Shown here in pieces: positions 7,252 to 16,120 of a stretch of 42,817 nucleotides of DNA; the stretch's first letter is position 1, and each line of letters begins with the position of its first letter. The stretch is taken from the NCBI GenBank assembly GCA_023444095.1, contig JAEZRP010000008.1, positions 1 through 42,817 on the forward strand, written 5' to 3'. The DNA is from Bacillota bacterium. Lineage in GTDB: Bacteria > Bacillota > Clostridia > Christensenellales > Aristaeellaceae. The position numbers and the translations under genes were made by a program. The notes beneath the pieces were generated by a model. It did no database searches. It was given only the letters and a program-made list of their open reading frames with translations, and had not been told where the DNA came from.

Positions 7252-9288
7252 CTAGATCGAAATGGTTCCGAGCGCCTGGATATTCACGTTGCGATTGATC
7301 TCGTTGAAGGACAGAACCACGGCCTCCGACGAAAATTGTTCCATCAATTTGTGGTAGTAGCAGCGCACGACCGGCGAGGTCAGCACCACCACGTCGTTCA
7401 GCTGATCCTTCAGCCGGTTTTCCTGCTCCATGTGCGAATTGACGATTCGCTGCATCACCGCCGGTTCCAATGACACATACGAATTGACGCCGCTCTTTCG
7501 GACCCCGTTCATGATCAGGCTTTCGATTTCCGGGTTCAGCGTGACCACTCTGAGGTTGCCGTCCTGCGCGTAGCGGCGGGTGATCGTGCGCTTGAGCGCC
7601 TGCCGCACATATTCGGTCAGCAGGTCGACGTCCTTTACCGTGGGCGCATATTCGCCCAACGTCTCCAGGATGGTTTGCAGATCCCGGATCGGCACCTGCT
7701 CGCCGAGCAGATTGCAGAGAACCTTTTGCAAATCCAGGTGTGTGACCGTGCCAGGCACGAGATCGTCCACGAGCTCGCGGTTGGACTTGCGCAGGTTGTC
7801 CAGGAGAAGAATCATCTCCTTGCGGCCGAACAGCTCGCGCGCATTTTTTTTGATGGTTTCCGAAAGGTGGGTCACGATGACGGACAGCGGATCGATGACG
7901 GTGTATCCGCTCATCTGCGCCGTTTCCCGAAGGTCGGCGGCGATCCACTTGGCCGGAATCCGGAAGGTGGGCTCCAGCGTATCGATGCCGTCGATTTCCT
8001 GAGCGCCTTCGATCGGATTCATCGCCAGAAAGTGATCCGCCAGCACCTCGCCGCCCGCGACCGCCTCGCCCTTGATCCGGATGACGTATTCGTTCACGCC
8101 CAGCTCGGCATTGTCGCGCATCGTGACCGCGGGCACCACCAGCCCCAGTTCCTCGGCGAACTGCCTGCGCAGCATGACCACGCGGTTGATGAAGTTGCCG
8201 CCCCGCGATTCGTCTACCAGAGGGATCAGGCTGTAACCCACTTCCACCTCAATGGGCTCGACATTCAAAAGCGAATAGATGTTCTCCGTGTTTCGATAGA
8301 ATTCGGATTCGCTCACCGGGAGATCCTCCGCCGGCTGGGGGGAGGACTTTGCGCGCCGGCGCTTCATCGTCATGGCCAGAACGATCAGGCCGCCGCCGAC
8401 CGCCAACAGCACCAATACGGGGAAGCCCGGGATGACCGACATGGCGATCAAGAGGCCTCCCGCGATCAAGAGCGCAATGGGATAGGAGACGATCTGCGCC
8501 TTGAGGTCCTCGCTGAAGCTGTTGACCGAGGCGGCGCGCGTCACTACCATGCCCGTGGCGGTGGAGATGAGAAGCGCCGGAATCTGGGAAACCAGACCGT
8601 CGCCCACCGTCGCGATGATGTAGATGCTTACCACCTCGCCGATGCCCTTGCCGTCCATCACCATGCCGATGATGATGCCGCCGATGCTGTTGATCAGAAG
8701 CGTGATAATTGAAACGATGGCGTCGCCCTTGATGAATTTCGCCGCGCCGTCCATCGACCCGTAGAAGTCGGCCTCGCGCTGCACCTTCTGGCGGCGCATC
8801 TTTGCAGTCGCGTCGTCGATCAGGCCGGAGTTGAGATCGGCGTCCACCGCCATCTGCTTTCCTGGCATGGCGTCCAGCGTGAAGCGGGCCGCCACCTCTG
8901 CGACGCGCTCCGAACCCTTGGTGATGACGATGAACTGCACCACCACGATGATCAAAAACACGATAAACCCGACGACCGCGTTTCCTCCGATGACGAATTC
9001 ACCGAAGGCGCGAATGACCTCCCCGGCGTTGCCACCGTTCCCCAGGATCAGGCGAGTGGAGGATACGTTGAGTGCCACGCGGAGAAGCGTCGTGATCAAA
9101 AGCACGGAGGGAAACACCGAAAATTCGAGCGCTTCCTTGATGTGCATTGAAATCAGCAGTATGATCATCGACAGCGCGATGTTGATGACCAGCATCACGT
9201 CCAAAATCGTCGTTCCCAGCGGAATGATGATCAGAAAGATGATGCCGATGATGAACAGGGTCAGCGCGTTGTCCAGAAGCTTCCTCAT
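7252..9288 (-). CDS. flhA: FlhA, flagellar type III export gate protein
   Basis: FlhA forms the nonameric ring of the export gate and receives substrates from chaperones. The 678-residue protein has about eight membrane segments in the first 320 residues and a cytosolic C-terminal domain from about residue 340. The FHIPEP-family signature is present: GSERVAEVAARFTLDAMPGKQ followed by MAVDADLNSG, near residues 125-155. Length is normal. Its ATG overlaps the flhB stop by four bases, so the two gate proteins are translationally coupled. Confidence 0.98.
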   Translation of the reverse strand: MRKLLDNALTLFIIGIIFLIIIPLGTTILDVMLVINIALSMIILLISMHIKEALEFSVFPSVLLITTLLRVALNVSSTRLILGNGGNAGEVIRAFGEFVIGGNAVVGFIVFLIIVVVQFIVITKGSERVAEVAARFTLDAMPGKQMAVDADLNSGLIDDATAKMRRQKVQREADFYGSMDGAAKFIKGDAIVSIITLLINSIGGIIIGMVMDGKGIGEVVSIYIIATVGDGLVSQIPALLISTATGMVVTRAASVNSFSEDLKAQIVSYPIALLIAGGLLIAMSVIPGFPVLVLLAVGGGLIVLAMTMKRRRAKSSPQPAEDLPVSESEFYRNTENIYSLLNVEPIEVEVGYSLIPLVDESRGGNFINRVVMLRRQFAEELGLVVPAVTMRDNAELGVNEYVIRIKGEAVAGGEVLADHFLAMNPIEGAQEIDGIDTLEPTFRIPAKWIAADLRETAQMSGYTVIDPLSVIVTHLSETIKKNARELFGRKEMILLLDNLRKSNRELVDDLVPGTVTHLDLQKVLCNLLGEQVPIRDLQTILETLGEYAPTVKDVDLLTEYVRQALKRTITRRYAQDGNLRVVTLNPEIESLIMNGVRKSGVNSYVSLEPAVMQRIVNSHMEQENRLKDQLNDVVVLTSPVVRCYYHKLMEQFSSEAVVLSFNEINRNVNIQALGTISI

Positions 9289-10352
9289 TTTGGCCGCCTC
9301 TTTTTCAAGTTGTAGATAAAGGCGATGATTTCTGCAACGGGCTTGTAAAATTCCTCGGGAATCGGCCTGTCGAGATCAACCGCCTCGTAGAGTCCGCGCG
9401 CCAGCGGCTTGTTTTCGGTGACGTGTACGCCGCTTTCCTCCGCAACCCGGATGATCCGAAGCGCAAGAAGATCCGCTCCCTTGGCGACCACGACGGGTGA
9501 AAGGTCCTTGGGCGGCGAATAGCGCAGCGCCACCGCATAATGCGTCGGGTTTTTGATCACGACGTGGGCGGTAGGTACCTTTTGCATCATGCGCATCGCC
9601 GCGAGCTTTCGTTGAATCGAGCGGATCTTGCCCTTGATGTTGGGGTCGCCCTCCATCCGCTTATGCTCTTCCTTGACCTCTTCCTTGGTCATCCTCAGAC
9701 GCTTTTCGTAATCCCACCACTGGTAGAGATAATCGAAGCCCGCAAAGACCGCCATGAACATTGCAATCCGCACCGTGATGTCAAATGCCGCGGCTCCCAG
9801 CCACCGTATGCTCTGAAGCGGGCCCACCAGCGGCGTAAGCGCGATGGTGGGCAAGCAATCCTTCAGATCCGCGTAAAGGATGCCGGCAATGATGATGACC
9901 TTTATGATGGATTTCAACAGCTCGACCGGCGTCCTGGGCGAAAACAGGTTCTTGAGGCCGGTCATGGGATTGATGCGGGAGAGCTTAGGGGTCAGCAGGC
10001 CGGACGTGAATGAAAACCGCGTCTGGACGCCGACCAGCAGAACGCTCAGCAGCATGGCTGCGCCCGCGATGGGCACGATCATGAGCGCCGCATCGAAGCT
10101 GAACCCAGCCAGGATGCCAGCCGCGTCCCGCGCGTTCAACTGATCCGTAGAGGAAATGGACGCGCAGGCGCGCAAGATCCCACCGGACATGCGCTCCGCC
10201 AGCCAACCGCCGCATGTTTTCAGCAAGTAAGCCATCCCGAGCAGCGAAACCGCCGCGGTGACATCCTTACTCTGAAAAAGATTGCCCTTCTTGCGCTCGT
10301 CCCGCTTTTTTTGCGGCGACGCCTTCTCGGTCCTTCCATCGCTCTGAGACAA
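9285..10352 (-). CDS. flhB: FlhB, export gate and substrate-specificity switch
   Basis: FlhB controls the change from exporting rod/hook parts to filament parts, triggered by FliK and by self-cleavage. The 355-residue protein has a charged N-terminus, four membrane segments (about residues 33-50, 88-110, 145-165, 190-212), and a cytosolic domain with the intact autocleavage motif NPTH at residues 268-271 (VVIKNPTHYAVALRY). It sits between fliR and flhA in the normal order. All key residues are visible. Confidence 0.98.
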   Translation of the reverse strand: MSQSDGRTEKASPQKKRDERKKGNLFQSKDVTAAVSLLGMAYLLKTCGGWLAERMSGGILRACASISSTDQLNARDAAGILAGFSFDAALMIVPIAGAAMLLSVLLVGVQTRFSFTSGLLTPKLSRINPMTGLKNLFSPRTPVELLKSIIKVIIIAGILYADLKDCLPTIALTPLVGPLQSIRWLGAAAFDITVRIAMFMAVFAGFDYLYQWWDYEKRLRMTKEEVKEEHKRMEGDPNIKGKIRSIQRKLAAMRMMQKVPTAHVVIKNPTHYAVALRYSPPKDLSPVVVAKGADLLALRIIRVAEESGVHVTENKPLARGLYEAVDLDRPIPEEFYKPVAEIIAFIYNLKKRRPK

Positions 10353-10368
10353 TTGCTCACCCCCGTTT

Positions 10369-11151
10369 TTATCCGGCCGACAGCATGATGGCGATCCCCT
10401 TTTGCAGCTGGTCGAACATCTGAGAAAGCGACGCTTCCATCAGCCGGGCGGTCGGCGGCAAGGCCAACACGACGACGATCAACCCGATGGCCAGCTTCAT
10501 CTGGAGTCCAACCGAAAACACGTCGATCTGCGGAACGATGCGCATCAGCGTGCCGAGTCCGGCTTCAGCCAGCAATTCAATCGCGAGAACCGGCATGCCC
10601 AGCTTGAGCGAGAGGATGAGCGCGTTGCCCAGCATCGCGACGAGATGCCCCCCGATCTCAAGGCCCAGCGTCCCGGATCCGGGTGGGAACGTGACCATCG
10701 AGTCGGCCACGATTCGCAGAAACGTCAGGTGTCCGCCCGACGCGAAGAAGATCAGCGTCAGCATGACGTTGAACACGGAGCCGCTCACCGGCATGGACAC
10801 GCCGCTTTGCGGATCGTAAATCTTGCTCACGCTCAGGCCCATCTCCATATCCATGACCTCGCCAGCCGTCAATACCCAGGATGAAAAGAGGTTCATGATC
10901 AGCCCCATGGCGTAGCCGAGCAGCAATTCCCGGACCAGCGCCAGCATGAACGAAATCGAGGTGGGGAAGGAGATCGAAGGAGGGTTAATCGTCGGCACAA
11001 CGATGATGGTGATCAGGAGCGCAAGTCCCATCTTGGCGATCGCCGGAACACTTCTTCGTCCCAGAAAGGGATTGAACAGAAGCGCGCCGGTCATGCGGGT
11101 GAGCACCAGCAGAAACAAAAAAACATGGCTGTATTCCAGCGTCATGCGCAT
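10369..11151 (-). CDS. fliR: FliR, export gate protein
   Basis: FliR is a membrane part of the FliP5-FliQ4-FliR1 export channel. The 260-residue product is highly hydrophobic with about six membrane segments and the family's early LTRMTGALLFNPFLGRRSVPAIAKMGLA block. The frame is open further upstream (to 11229) but that part overlaps fliQ; the ATG at 11151, or the one two codons later at 11145, follows AAGGGAT and fits the family N-terminus. It lies 17 bases after fliQ and before flhB. Confidence 0.95.
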   Translation of the reverse strand: MRMTLEYSHVFLFLLVLTRMTGALLFNPFLGRRSVPAIAKMGLALLITIIVVPTINPPSISFPTSISFMLALVRELLLGYAMGLIMNLFSSWVLTAGEVMDMEMGLSVSKIYDPQSGVSMPVSGSVFNVMLTLIFFASGGHLTFLRIVADSMVTFPPGSGTLGLEIGGHLVAMLGNALILSLKLGMPVLAIELLAEAGLGTLMRIVPQIDVFSVGLQMKLAIGLIVVVLALPPTARLMEASLSQMFDQLQKGIAIMLSAG

Positions 11152-11170
11152 CCATCCCTTCGGGCGAGCA

Positions 11171-11437
11171 TCAGGCCATGGAGTTGATGGCGTCGAAGAC
11201 GCGGGCAAAAAAATCCATGCCCTGCGCAAGCAGCCACGATCCCAACACGACGAGCATTAACGCGATGGAGAGGATTTTAAACACGAATCCGACGTTCTGT
11301 TCGTGTACCTGCGTGGCGGCCTGTACCACCGCGACGACGATGCCGATGCCGACGCTCACCGCCAAAAACGGTGCGGCCATCGCCAGCACGGTGTTTAACG
11401 CGTCCCGGAGCACGGAGACGATTTCCGTTTGCGTCAT
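11171..11437 (-). CDS. fliQ: FliQ, export gate protein
   Basis: FliQ wraps around the FliP-FliR core of the export channel. The 88-residue protein has two long hydrophobic segments (about residues 16-38 and 50-72) separated by the conserved AATQVHEQNVGFVFKI turn, which is diagnostic. Length is exactly that of the family. It stands between fliP and fliR as usual. Confidence 0.97.
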   Translation of the reverse strand: MTQTEIVSVLRDALNTVLAMAAPFLAVSVGIGIVVAVVQAATQVHEQNVGFVFKILSIALMLVVLGSWLLAQGMDFFARVFDAINSMA

Positions 11438-11476
11438 GCCTCTCTCCCCTTCGATTCCGTTCGTTGTGGCGGCCGA

Positions 11477-12235
11477 CTAATGAAAGCTCATCACCAGCGA
11501 CTTGACAACCATCGACCAGCCGTCCACCACCACAAAAATCATCAGCTTAAACGGCAGCGAGATGAGAACCGGCGGGAGCATGACCATGCCAAGGCTCATG
11601 AGCGTGCTGGCAACCACCATGTCGATCACCAGAAACGGCAGATAGATTAAAAAGCCGATCAGAAACGCGCGCTTCAACTCGCTCGTGATAAACGCGGGAA
11701 TGATCACTTGGATGCCGATCTGGTCGTAGGACTCCGGCTCTTCATAATTGCCCAGATCCAGAAAGAGGTTCAGATCCTGGGCGTTGGTGTTTCGCAGCAT
11801 GAAATTGCGTAGCGGCACCACCGCTTGCCCGGCGGCCTCCATCTGCGTCAGTTCACCGCGCTCGTAGGGCTGATATGCGGTCTCGTTGATCTCGCCGATC
11901 ATCGGGGACATGATAAACAGCGAGAGAAACAGCGCAATCCCTACCAACACCTGATTGGGCGGCGTTTGCTGGAGGCCGATCGCGTTGCGCACGCAGGAGA
12001 GAACGATCACAATGCGCGTGAAGCTGGTGGTCATGATCAGGATCGAGGGCAAAAGCGCCAATACCGTCAGCGTGACAAGGATCTCGATCAGATCGGTATC
12101 CCCGCTCAGATCGATTCCTCCAAACTGGAATGCCGATTCCGTGTGATCCGCGCCCTCCGCCAGCGCGCAGCGCGTCGGCGGGAAAGACAATACAAATAGT
12201 GCCAGCAGAATGGACCAGATCAAACGCCGCTTCAT
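11477..12235 (-). CDS. fliP: FliP, export gate protein with signal peptide
   Basis: FliP forms the pentameric core of the export channel. The 252-residue protein begins with a cleavable signal peptide (MKRRLIWSILLALFVLSFPP, cleavage probably after ALA near residue 26). It carries the family signature TSFTRIVIVLSCVRNAIGLQ, then PPNQVLVGIALFLSLFIMSP, and a C-terminal LGMVMLPPVLISLPFKLMIFV. Four membrane segments follow the signal. It overlaps the end of fliO by four bases, and FliO is its known assembly chaperone. Confidence 0.98.
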   Translation of the reverse strand: MKRRLIWSILLALFVLSFPPTRCALAEGADHTESAFQFGGIDLSGDTDLIEILVTLTVLALLPSILIMTTSFTRIVIVLSCVRNAIGLQQTPPNQVLVGIALFLSLFIMSPMIGEINETAYQPYERGELTQMEAAGQAVVPLRNFMLRNTNAQDLNLFLDLGNYEEPESYDQIGIQVIIPAFITSELKRAFLIGFLIYLPFLVIDMVVASTLMSLGMVMLPPVLISLPFKLMIFVVVDGWSMVVKSLVMSFH

Positions 12236-12603
12236 GGACGAGCCTCGCCGTTCTCCGCCCCATTTGTGGCGGGAGGCTTCGCGTGGCGCATGTGCTCCGA
12301 AACAAGAGACGCAAAGTTGCCTTTCCCCGCTCCGGGGTTCGGCATGGGCGCGTCCATGTCGCAGATCATCTCCACCCGTCCCGCGCCTACCGACATCAGA
12401 TACGTCCTGTCGTCCGCCCGGACGAGTGCGAGGCTGGCGTCCTTCGCCATGGGCATGCGCTCAAGCACCTGAATGCGCCTTCCGGCGGGGAAAAAAGAGC
12501 GCCGGCTCGCAAAAAACCGCGTCGCCCAATATGCGCCAACAATCACAACCACAATGGCCAGCATGGGCGAGAGCAGAGAAAGGATCTCCGTCATGTCCTC
12601 CAA
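12232..12603 (-). CDS. fliO: FliO, FliP assembly factor (TTG start)
   Basis: FliO is a small membrane protein that stabilises FliP during export-gate assembly. The 123-residue product has one membrane segment (about residues 11-30), then the GRRIQVLERMPMAKDASLALVRADDRTYLMSVG stretch common to FliO. A TTG at 12603 is chosen as start: GGAGGAG lies nine bases upstream, whereas the ATG at 12594 has GGAGG only two bases before it, too close. The gene overlaps fliP by four bases. Family conservation is weak, but position and topology agree. Confidence 0.85.
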   Translation of the reverse strand: MEDMTEILSLLSPMLAIVVVIVGAYWATRFFASRRSFFPAGRRIQVLERMPMAKDASLALVRADDRTYLMSVGAGRVEMICDMDAPMPNPGAGKGNFASLVSEHMRHAKPPATNGAENGEARP

Positions 12604-12786
12604 ATCAATTCACTCCTCCGCGCAAACGTTTCACGGTGGGCGCAAGTTTCGTTTCCGCGCCGCTGTTTGCGCGCACTGTTCCACATTAGGGCGATGAATC
12701 GGCTCGCCGCAAACCGCTGCTTTCTGAGAGCAAGAGCAGAAATACTGAGAAGGAGCAGAGTGCTCGCAGGATTTCTGAGAAATTTC
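12604..12786. other. Spacer between fliY and fliO with no recognised gene
   Basis: 183 bases in an otherwise packed operon. Frames here give no CheY-like sequence, although Firmicutes often have cheY at this place. A minus-strand frame crosses it (12591-12845) but it overlaps fliY and resembles nothing. It holds the fliO ribosome site at its lower end. Confidence 0.5.
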
Positions 12787-13929
12787 CTAAGTTTTAGGCA
12801 GAGTGCCGATGATTTCGGTGATCCGCACGCCGAAGTTGTCGTCAATCACAACCACGTCTCCCCTGGCAATCAACTTCCCGTTCACCAGGATATCCATCGG
12901 CTCGCTCGCCTGCTTGTCCAGCTCTACGATCGAGCCTTGCCGCAGCGATACAATGTCCTTGACGAGCCTTTTAATCCTGCCGATCTCCACGACCAGGTTC
13001 AGGTCGATGTCCATCACCAGATCGAGATTCACCTGATCGGTGCCCGCTTCTCCATCCCCGTCGAGACTGCCGAACTGCAGCATCTGCACATTCACATTCT
13101 TGTGCGGCGTGGAAGCGGGGCGCGGGGGAGGAGTGGGGGATTGCGCCACCGGTGCGGCGCGTCCCGGCTTGTCGCCTCTCCCGTCGCTGTTTCGAAAATC
13201 GGCCTCGTACGCTGGGGCGGGGATCTGCATGTGCCCGGTGATCTGGTTTGTGTCCGCCTTCGCCGCATCGCGCGCGGCGGAGGGGTTCGAGGCTTCGCTC
13301 TCGTCCAGGGACATCGCATTGCGCACCAGGTTTTTTGTGAATTCGACCGGCATGACGGTAACGAACTCGCTGTCCAAGAGATCCTCCACCACAAAGCGGA
13401 AGGCCACGACCACGATGTATTCCTGCGCGCGAATCCAGGAGAAGCGCTCCGGCGATTCCTCGATCTGAAACGACGTGGGGGGCGAGATGTTGATGCTGCG
13501 GTTCAAAAATGTCGCGAGCGCGGTGCTGGACGCGCCCATCATCTGGTTCATGATTTCACCCAGCGCGCTGCTGCGCAGTTCGTTCATCTCCTGATCGTCC
13601 ATGGAATCCCCATCGCTGTCCGCCAGCAGAAGGCCGACGATCGCGCTGGCGTCTTTGACGCTCATGATCATGATGTTCGAGCCGTGCAGCCCCTCGATGT
13701 ACTCGATTTCGATCCCCAAAGCGGGCTCAAGCCTTGTAAACTCAAATGTCTCCGGGGAGATCACGCGCACGGACGGCGTCGTGATGACGACCTGGCGGTT
13801 GAGCATCAATGAGATGGCGGTGGCCGCGGCGCCCATGCTGATGTTGAGAATTTCGCCGATGGTATCAATTTCGATGGTGTTCAGCCCGATCGAACCGTGA
13901 TTCATCTGGGGAGTGGATTGCGTGTTCAT
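12787..13929 (-). CDS. fliY: FliY, motor switch phosphatase (CheC-like plus SpoA/FliN domain)
   Basis: FliY is the Gram-positive form of FliN: it sits in the C-ring and removes phosphate from CheY. The 380-residue protein has a CheC-like domain (about residues 15-200) with both phosphatase motifs of the D/SxxxExxN type intact (D22, E26, N29 and S121, E125, N128). A proline-rich linker follows at about 245-285. The C-terminal SpoA domain (about 300-380) ends with PMDILVNGKLIARGDVVVIDDNFGVRI. It follows fliM by 18 bases. No cheY is present between it and fliO, where Firmicutes often have one. Confidence 0.96.
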   Translation of the reverse strand: MNTQSTPQMNHGSIGLNTIEIDTIGEILNISMGAAATAISLMLNRQVVITTPSVRVISPETFEFTRLEPALGIEIEYIEGLHGSNIMIMSVKDASAIVGLLLADSDGDSMDDQEMNELRSSALGEIMNQMMGASSTALATFLNRSINISPPTSFQIEESPERFSWIRAQEYIVVVAFRFVVEDLLDSEFVTVMPVEFTKNLVRNAMSLDESEASNPSAARDAAKADTNQITGHMQIPAPAYEADFRNSDGRGDKPGRAAPVAQSPTPPPRPASTPHKNVNVQMLQFGSLDGDGEAGTDQVNLDLVMDIDLNLVVEIGRIKRLVKDIVSLRQGSIVELDKQASEPMDILVNGKLIARGDVVVIDDNFGVRITEIIGTLPKT

Positions 13930-13947
13930 CGCGCCAACATACCTTCC

Positions 13948-14928
13948 TCATACGGCATACTGCCGGTTGATTCTCAATGCCATTTTGTTTTTCCGAATTC
14001 CGGGGGACCCATAGAATCGGTTGTGCCCGTTCACGGTGATCACCACCTGCGATCCCACGCTTTGGTCCAGTCGGATCACATCCCCCGGCTGCAGATCGAG
14101 GATTTCCCGCATGGTCATTGTGGTGGAGCCGAGGATGCCGCTCACATCGACGGTCGCTTCCTGGAGCTCCGAAAGTACCGTGTTCCGGGATTGGGCCAGT
14201 TGCTCATCGGTGTCCGCGGCCATCCCGCCGCCCTGCTCGCTGACGATCGCATCCAGCAGCGGCAGAATTCCCACGCAGGGAACGCAGCAGGTGAGCGTAC
14301 CCTTGACCTCGTTCAGCGAGATCACGAGTACCAGCGACGTCACCATGTCATCCATGCCGATGGACTTGATAAAACGGGTATTGGTCTCAATCTGGCGCAG
14401 GGCAATGGACATGTCGGGAAAGAACGTCCACGTTTCCTGAAAGAGCAGCGTGATCCGCCGAAGAATGCGCTCCATCAAGGCGACCTCGATATCCGTAAAT
14501 TCGCGCGTCGGCAGTTCCTGATTGGTCACCGGCCCCCCGAACATCCGCCCGATCAGCGCAAAGGTGATGGAGTTGGATAGATCCATCAGCATCGCGCCCT
14601 TCGTCAGGTTTGCGTCCAGTACGCCGGTGATCTGCATATCGGGCAGCGCGTTGTTATATTCCTTATAGGGATACTCTTCCAGCGAGGCCACGGAAACCTC
14701 GCAATAGTTGCGGGTCAGTCCCGCCAGATAGGAGGCCAGATGCCGCGCAAAAACCTCCCCGATATTTCGCAATACCTTTTGCTGATCCCTTGTGAGTTTC
14801 CTGGGATTCCTAAAATTATACGGCCTGACTTTTTTTTCATCGAGATTTAGGCTTACTTCGCCTTCCGTCTCTCCAGACAGTTCACTGAGCAGCTTGTCAA
14901 TTTGACTTTGCGTCAGAACCTCGGGCAT
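13948..14928 (-). CDS. fliM: FliM, motor switch protein
   Basis: FliM links FliG to FliY in the C-ring and binds CheY-phosphate. The 326-residue protein starts with the conserved N-terminal peptide VLTQSQIDKLLSEL, the known CheY-binding segment. A CheC-like middle domain follows (with MFGGPVTNQELPTREFTDIEVALMERI), then a C-terminal SpoA domain (LQPGDVIRLDQSVGSQVVITVNGHNRFYGSPG). Normal length. It starts three bases after flbD; fliL, which commonly lies between these two, is absent. Confidence 0.97.
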   Translation of the reverse strand: MPEVLTQSQIDKLLSELSGETEGEVSLNLDEKKVRPYNFRNPRKLTRDQQKVLRNIGEVFARHLASYLAGLTRNYCEVSVASLEEYPYKEYNNALPDMQITGVLDANLTKGAMLMDLSNSITFALIGRMFGGPVTNQELPTREFTDIEVALMERILRRITLLFQETWTFFPDMSIALRQIETNTRFIKSIGMDDMVTSLVLVISLNEVKGTLTCCVPCVGILPLLDAIVSEQGGGMAADTDEQLAQSRNTVLSELQEATVDVSGILGSTTMTMREILDLQPGDVIRLDQSVGSQVVITVNGHNRFYGSPGIRKNKMALRINRQYAV

Positions 14929-14931
14929 GTA

Positions 14932-15186
14932 CTATTCCTCCAACGCATTTAAATCATCAAGAATGGCTGTGGCGTCCGCACTCAGATCGAGCGCGCCCCG
15001 CGACCGCGACAGCACCCGAACGCGATAGTCTTCAATCCGCGAGGCCACCTCTTCGGCCGATTCCAGGACCTGGTATTTTCTCCCGTTTGCCGTCGTGACC
15101 AGCGTATCCGGGACGGCCTCGATCACCTCGATCAACCCCGGATTCAAGTAATATTTCTCGCCGTTCAGTCTGGTCAGCATGATCAT
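14932..15186 (-). CDS. flbD: FlbD-family flagellar protein
   Basis: A short protein (84 residues) of unclear function found next to flgE in most Firmicute flagellar operons. It opens with MIMLTRLNGEKYYLNPGLIEVIEAVPDT and continues with LVTTANGRKYQVLESAEEVASRI, the complete FlbD core; the last 25 residues are an extra charged tail beyond the usual 60-70. GGGG lies six bases before the ATG at 15186. It sits between flgE and fliM. Confidence 0.93.
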   Translation of the reverse strand: MIMLTRLNGEKYYLNPGLIEVIEAVPDTLVTTANGRKYQVLESAEEVASRIEDYRVRVLSRSRGALDLSADATAILDDLNALEE

Positions 15187-15226
15187 GGAGATCCCCGCTC
15201 CTTACTTGCCGCGCGCCATCGCACGG

Positions 15227-16057
15227 TTATCGCTTCAGATTGACCAACTCTTCGAGCACCTGGTCGGAGGTGGTAATCACCCGTGCGTTTGCCTGAAACC
15301 CGCGCTGCGCAACGATCATATCGGTAAATTCCTTGGACAGGTCGACGTTTGACATCTCGAGGCCTCCCGACACCAGCGCTCCCGCAGTGGGGCTGCCTGC
15401 CGCCACGTAGGCGGGCGCGCCCGAGTTGACCGTTTCCGAGTAGTACGATGTGCCGCTCTGCTCCAGGCCGTCGGGGTTCTGAAAGACCGCGATGGCGACT
15501 TGCCCCAGCGTTTCGATGTCCATTGTGGCGGAATTGGTGCCGGTGATCATGCCGGAGGAATCGATGGAGATTCCCGTGTAGTTTTCGAAATCCGGCACGG
15601 TGATCGGTTCGAGCGGAGCTGCGGGGTCATCCATCGAAGGGGTTTTCCCGACGACCAGATTGCCGTTGGAATCCACCAGATTTCCGTTGGGATCGAACGA
15701 GAATGCGCCCAGGCGCGTATAATCAAGCCCGCCGCCGCTATTCAGCACGGTGAAATAACCCTCGCCGGATATGTACAAATCAAGCGCGCGCGACGTTTGC
15801 TGGTAGCTGCTGCGCGTATTGATTACGTCGATGCTGGAAACGAGCGACCCGTAGCCGATCTGGGTGGGGTTGGATCCGCCCGTGGTCGCCGTGGGTGCGC
15901 TGGCCGCGGACAGGGTCTGATAATACAGATCCGAAAAAATGACCCGGCTGGCCTTGAAGCTCGCAGTATTGACGTTCGAAATGTTGTTGCCGATGACATC
16001 GAGCATGGTCTGATGCCCCCGAAGCCCGGAAACCGCCGAATAAAGGGATCGAATCAT
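15227..16057 (-). CDS. flgE: FlgE/FlgG-type hook protein
   Basis: The hook subunit, exported and polymerised on the rod. The 276-residue protein has the N-terminal hook signature (MIRSLYSAVSGLRGHQTMLDVIGNNISNVNTASFKASR, residues 1-38), the GEGYFTVLN block near residue 97, and the C-terminal LEMSNVDLSKEFTDMIVAQRGFQANARVITTSDQVLEELVNL helix. It is short for a hook protein but the size matches the compact FlgE of Bacillus, lacking large surface domains. It follows flgD and precedes flbD, which supports FlgE over FlgG. Confidence 0.93.
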   Translation of the reverse strand: MIRSLYSAVSGLRGHQTMLDVIGNNISNVNTASFKASRVIFSDLYYQTLSAASAPTATTGGSNPTQIGYGSLVSSIDVINTRSSYQQTSRALDLYISGEGYFTVLNSGGGLDYTRLGAFSFDPNGNLVDSNGNLVVGKTPSMDDPAAPLEPITVPDFENYTGISIDSSGMITGTNSATMDIETLGQVAIAVFQNPDGLEQSGTSYYSETVNSGAPAYVAAGSPTAGALVSGGLEMSNVDLSKEFTDMIVAQRGFQANARVITTSDQVLEELVNLKR

Positions 16058-16120
16058 GGAATTGCCTCCGTTTCTGTCTTGTGCCTGATCCGATTGGAAA
16101 AAAAACTTCTCGGAATCGGA

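Noticed and set aside
7217..7948. 243-codon minus-strand frame inside flhA
   Set aside because: Out-of-frame reading of the flhA C-terminal domain, which is intact in its own frame.
12130..13812. 560-codon plus-strand open frame opposite fliP-fliO-fliY
   Set aside because: It lies antisense to three clear flagellar genes, has no family motifs and is Arg/His/Asp-rich, as expected of antisense frames in GC-rich coding DNA.
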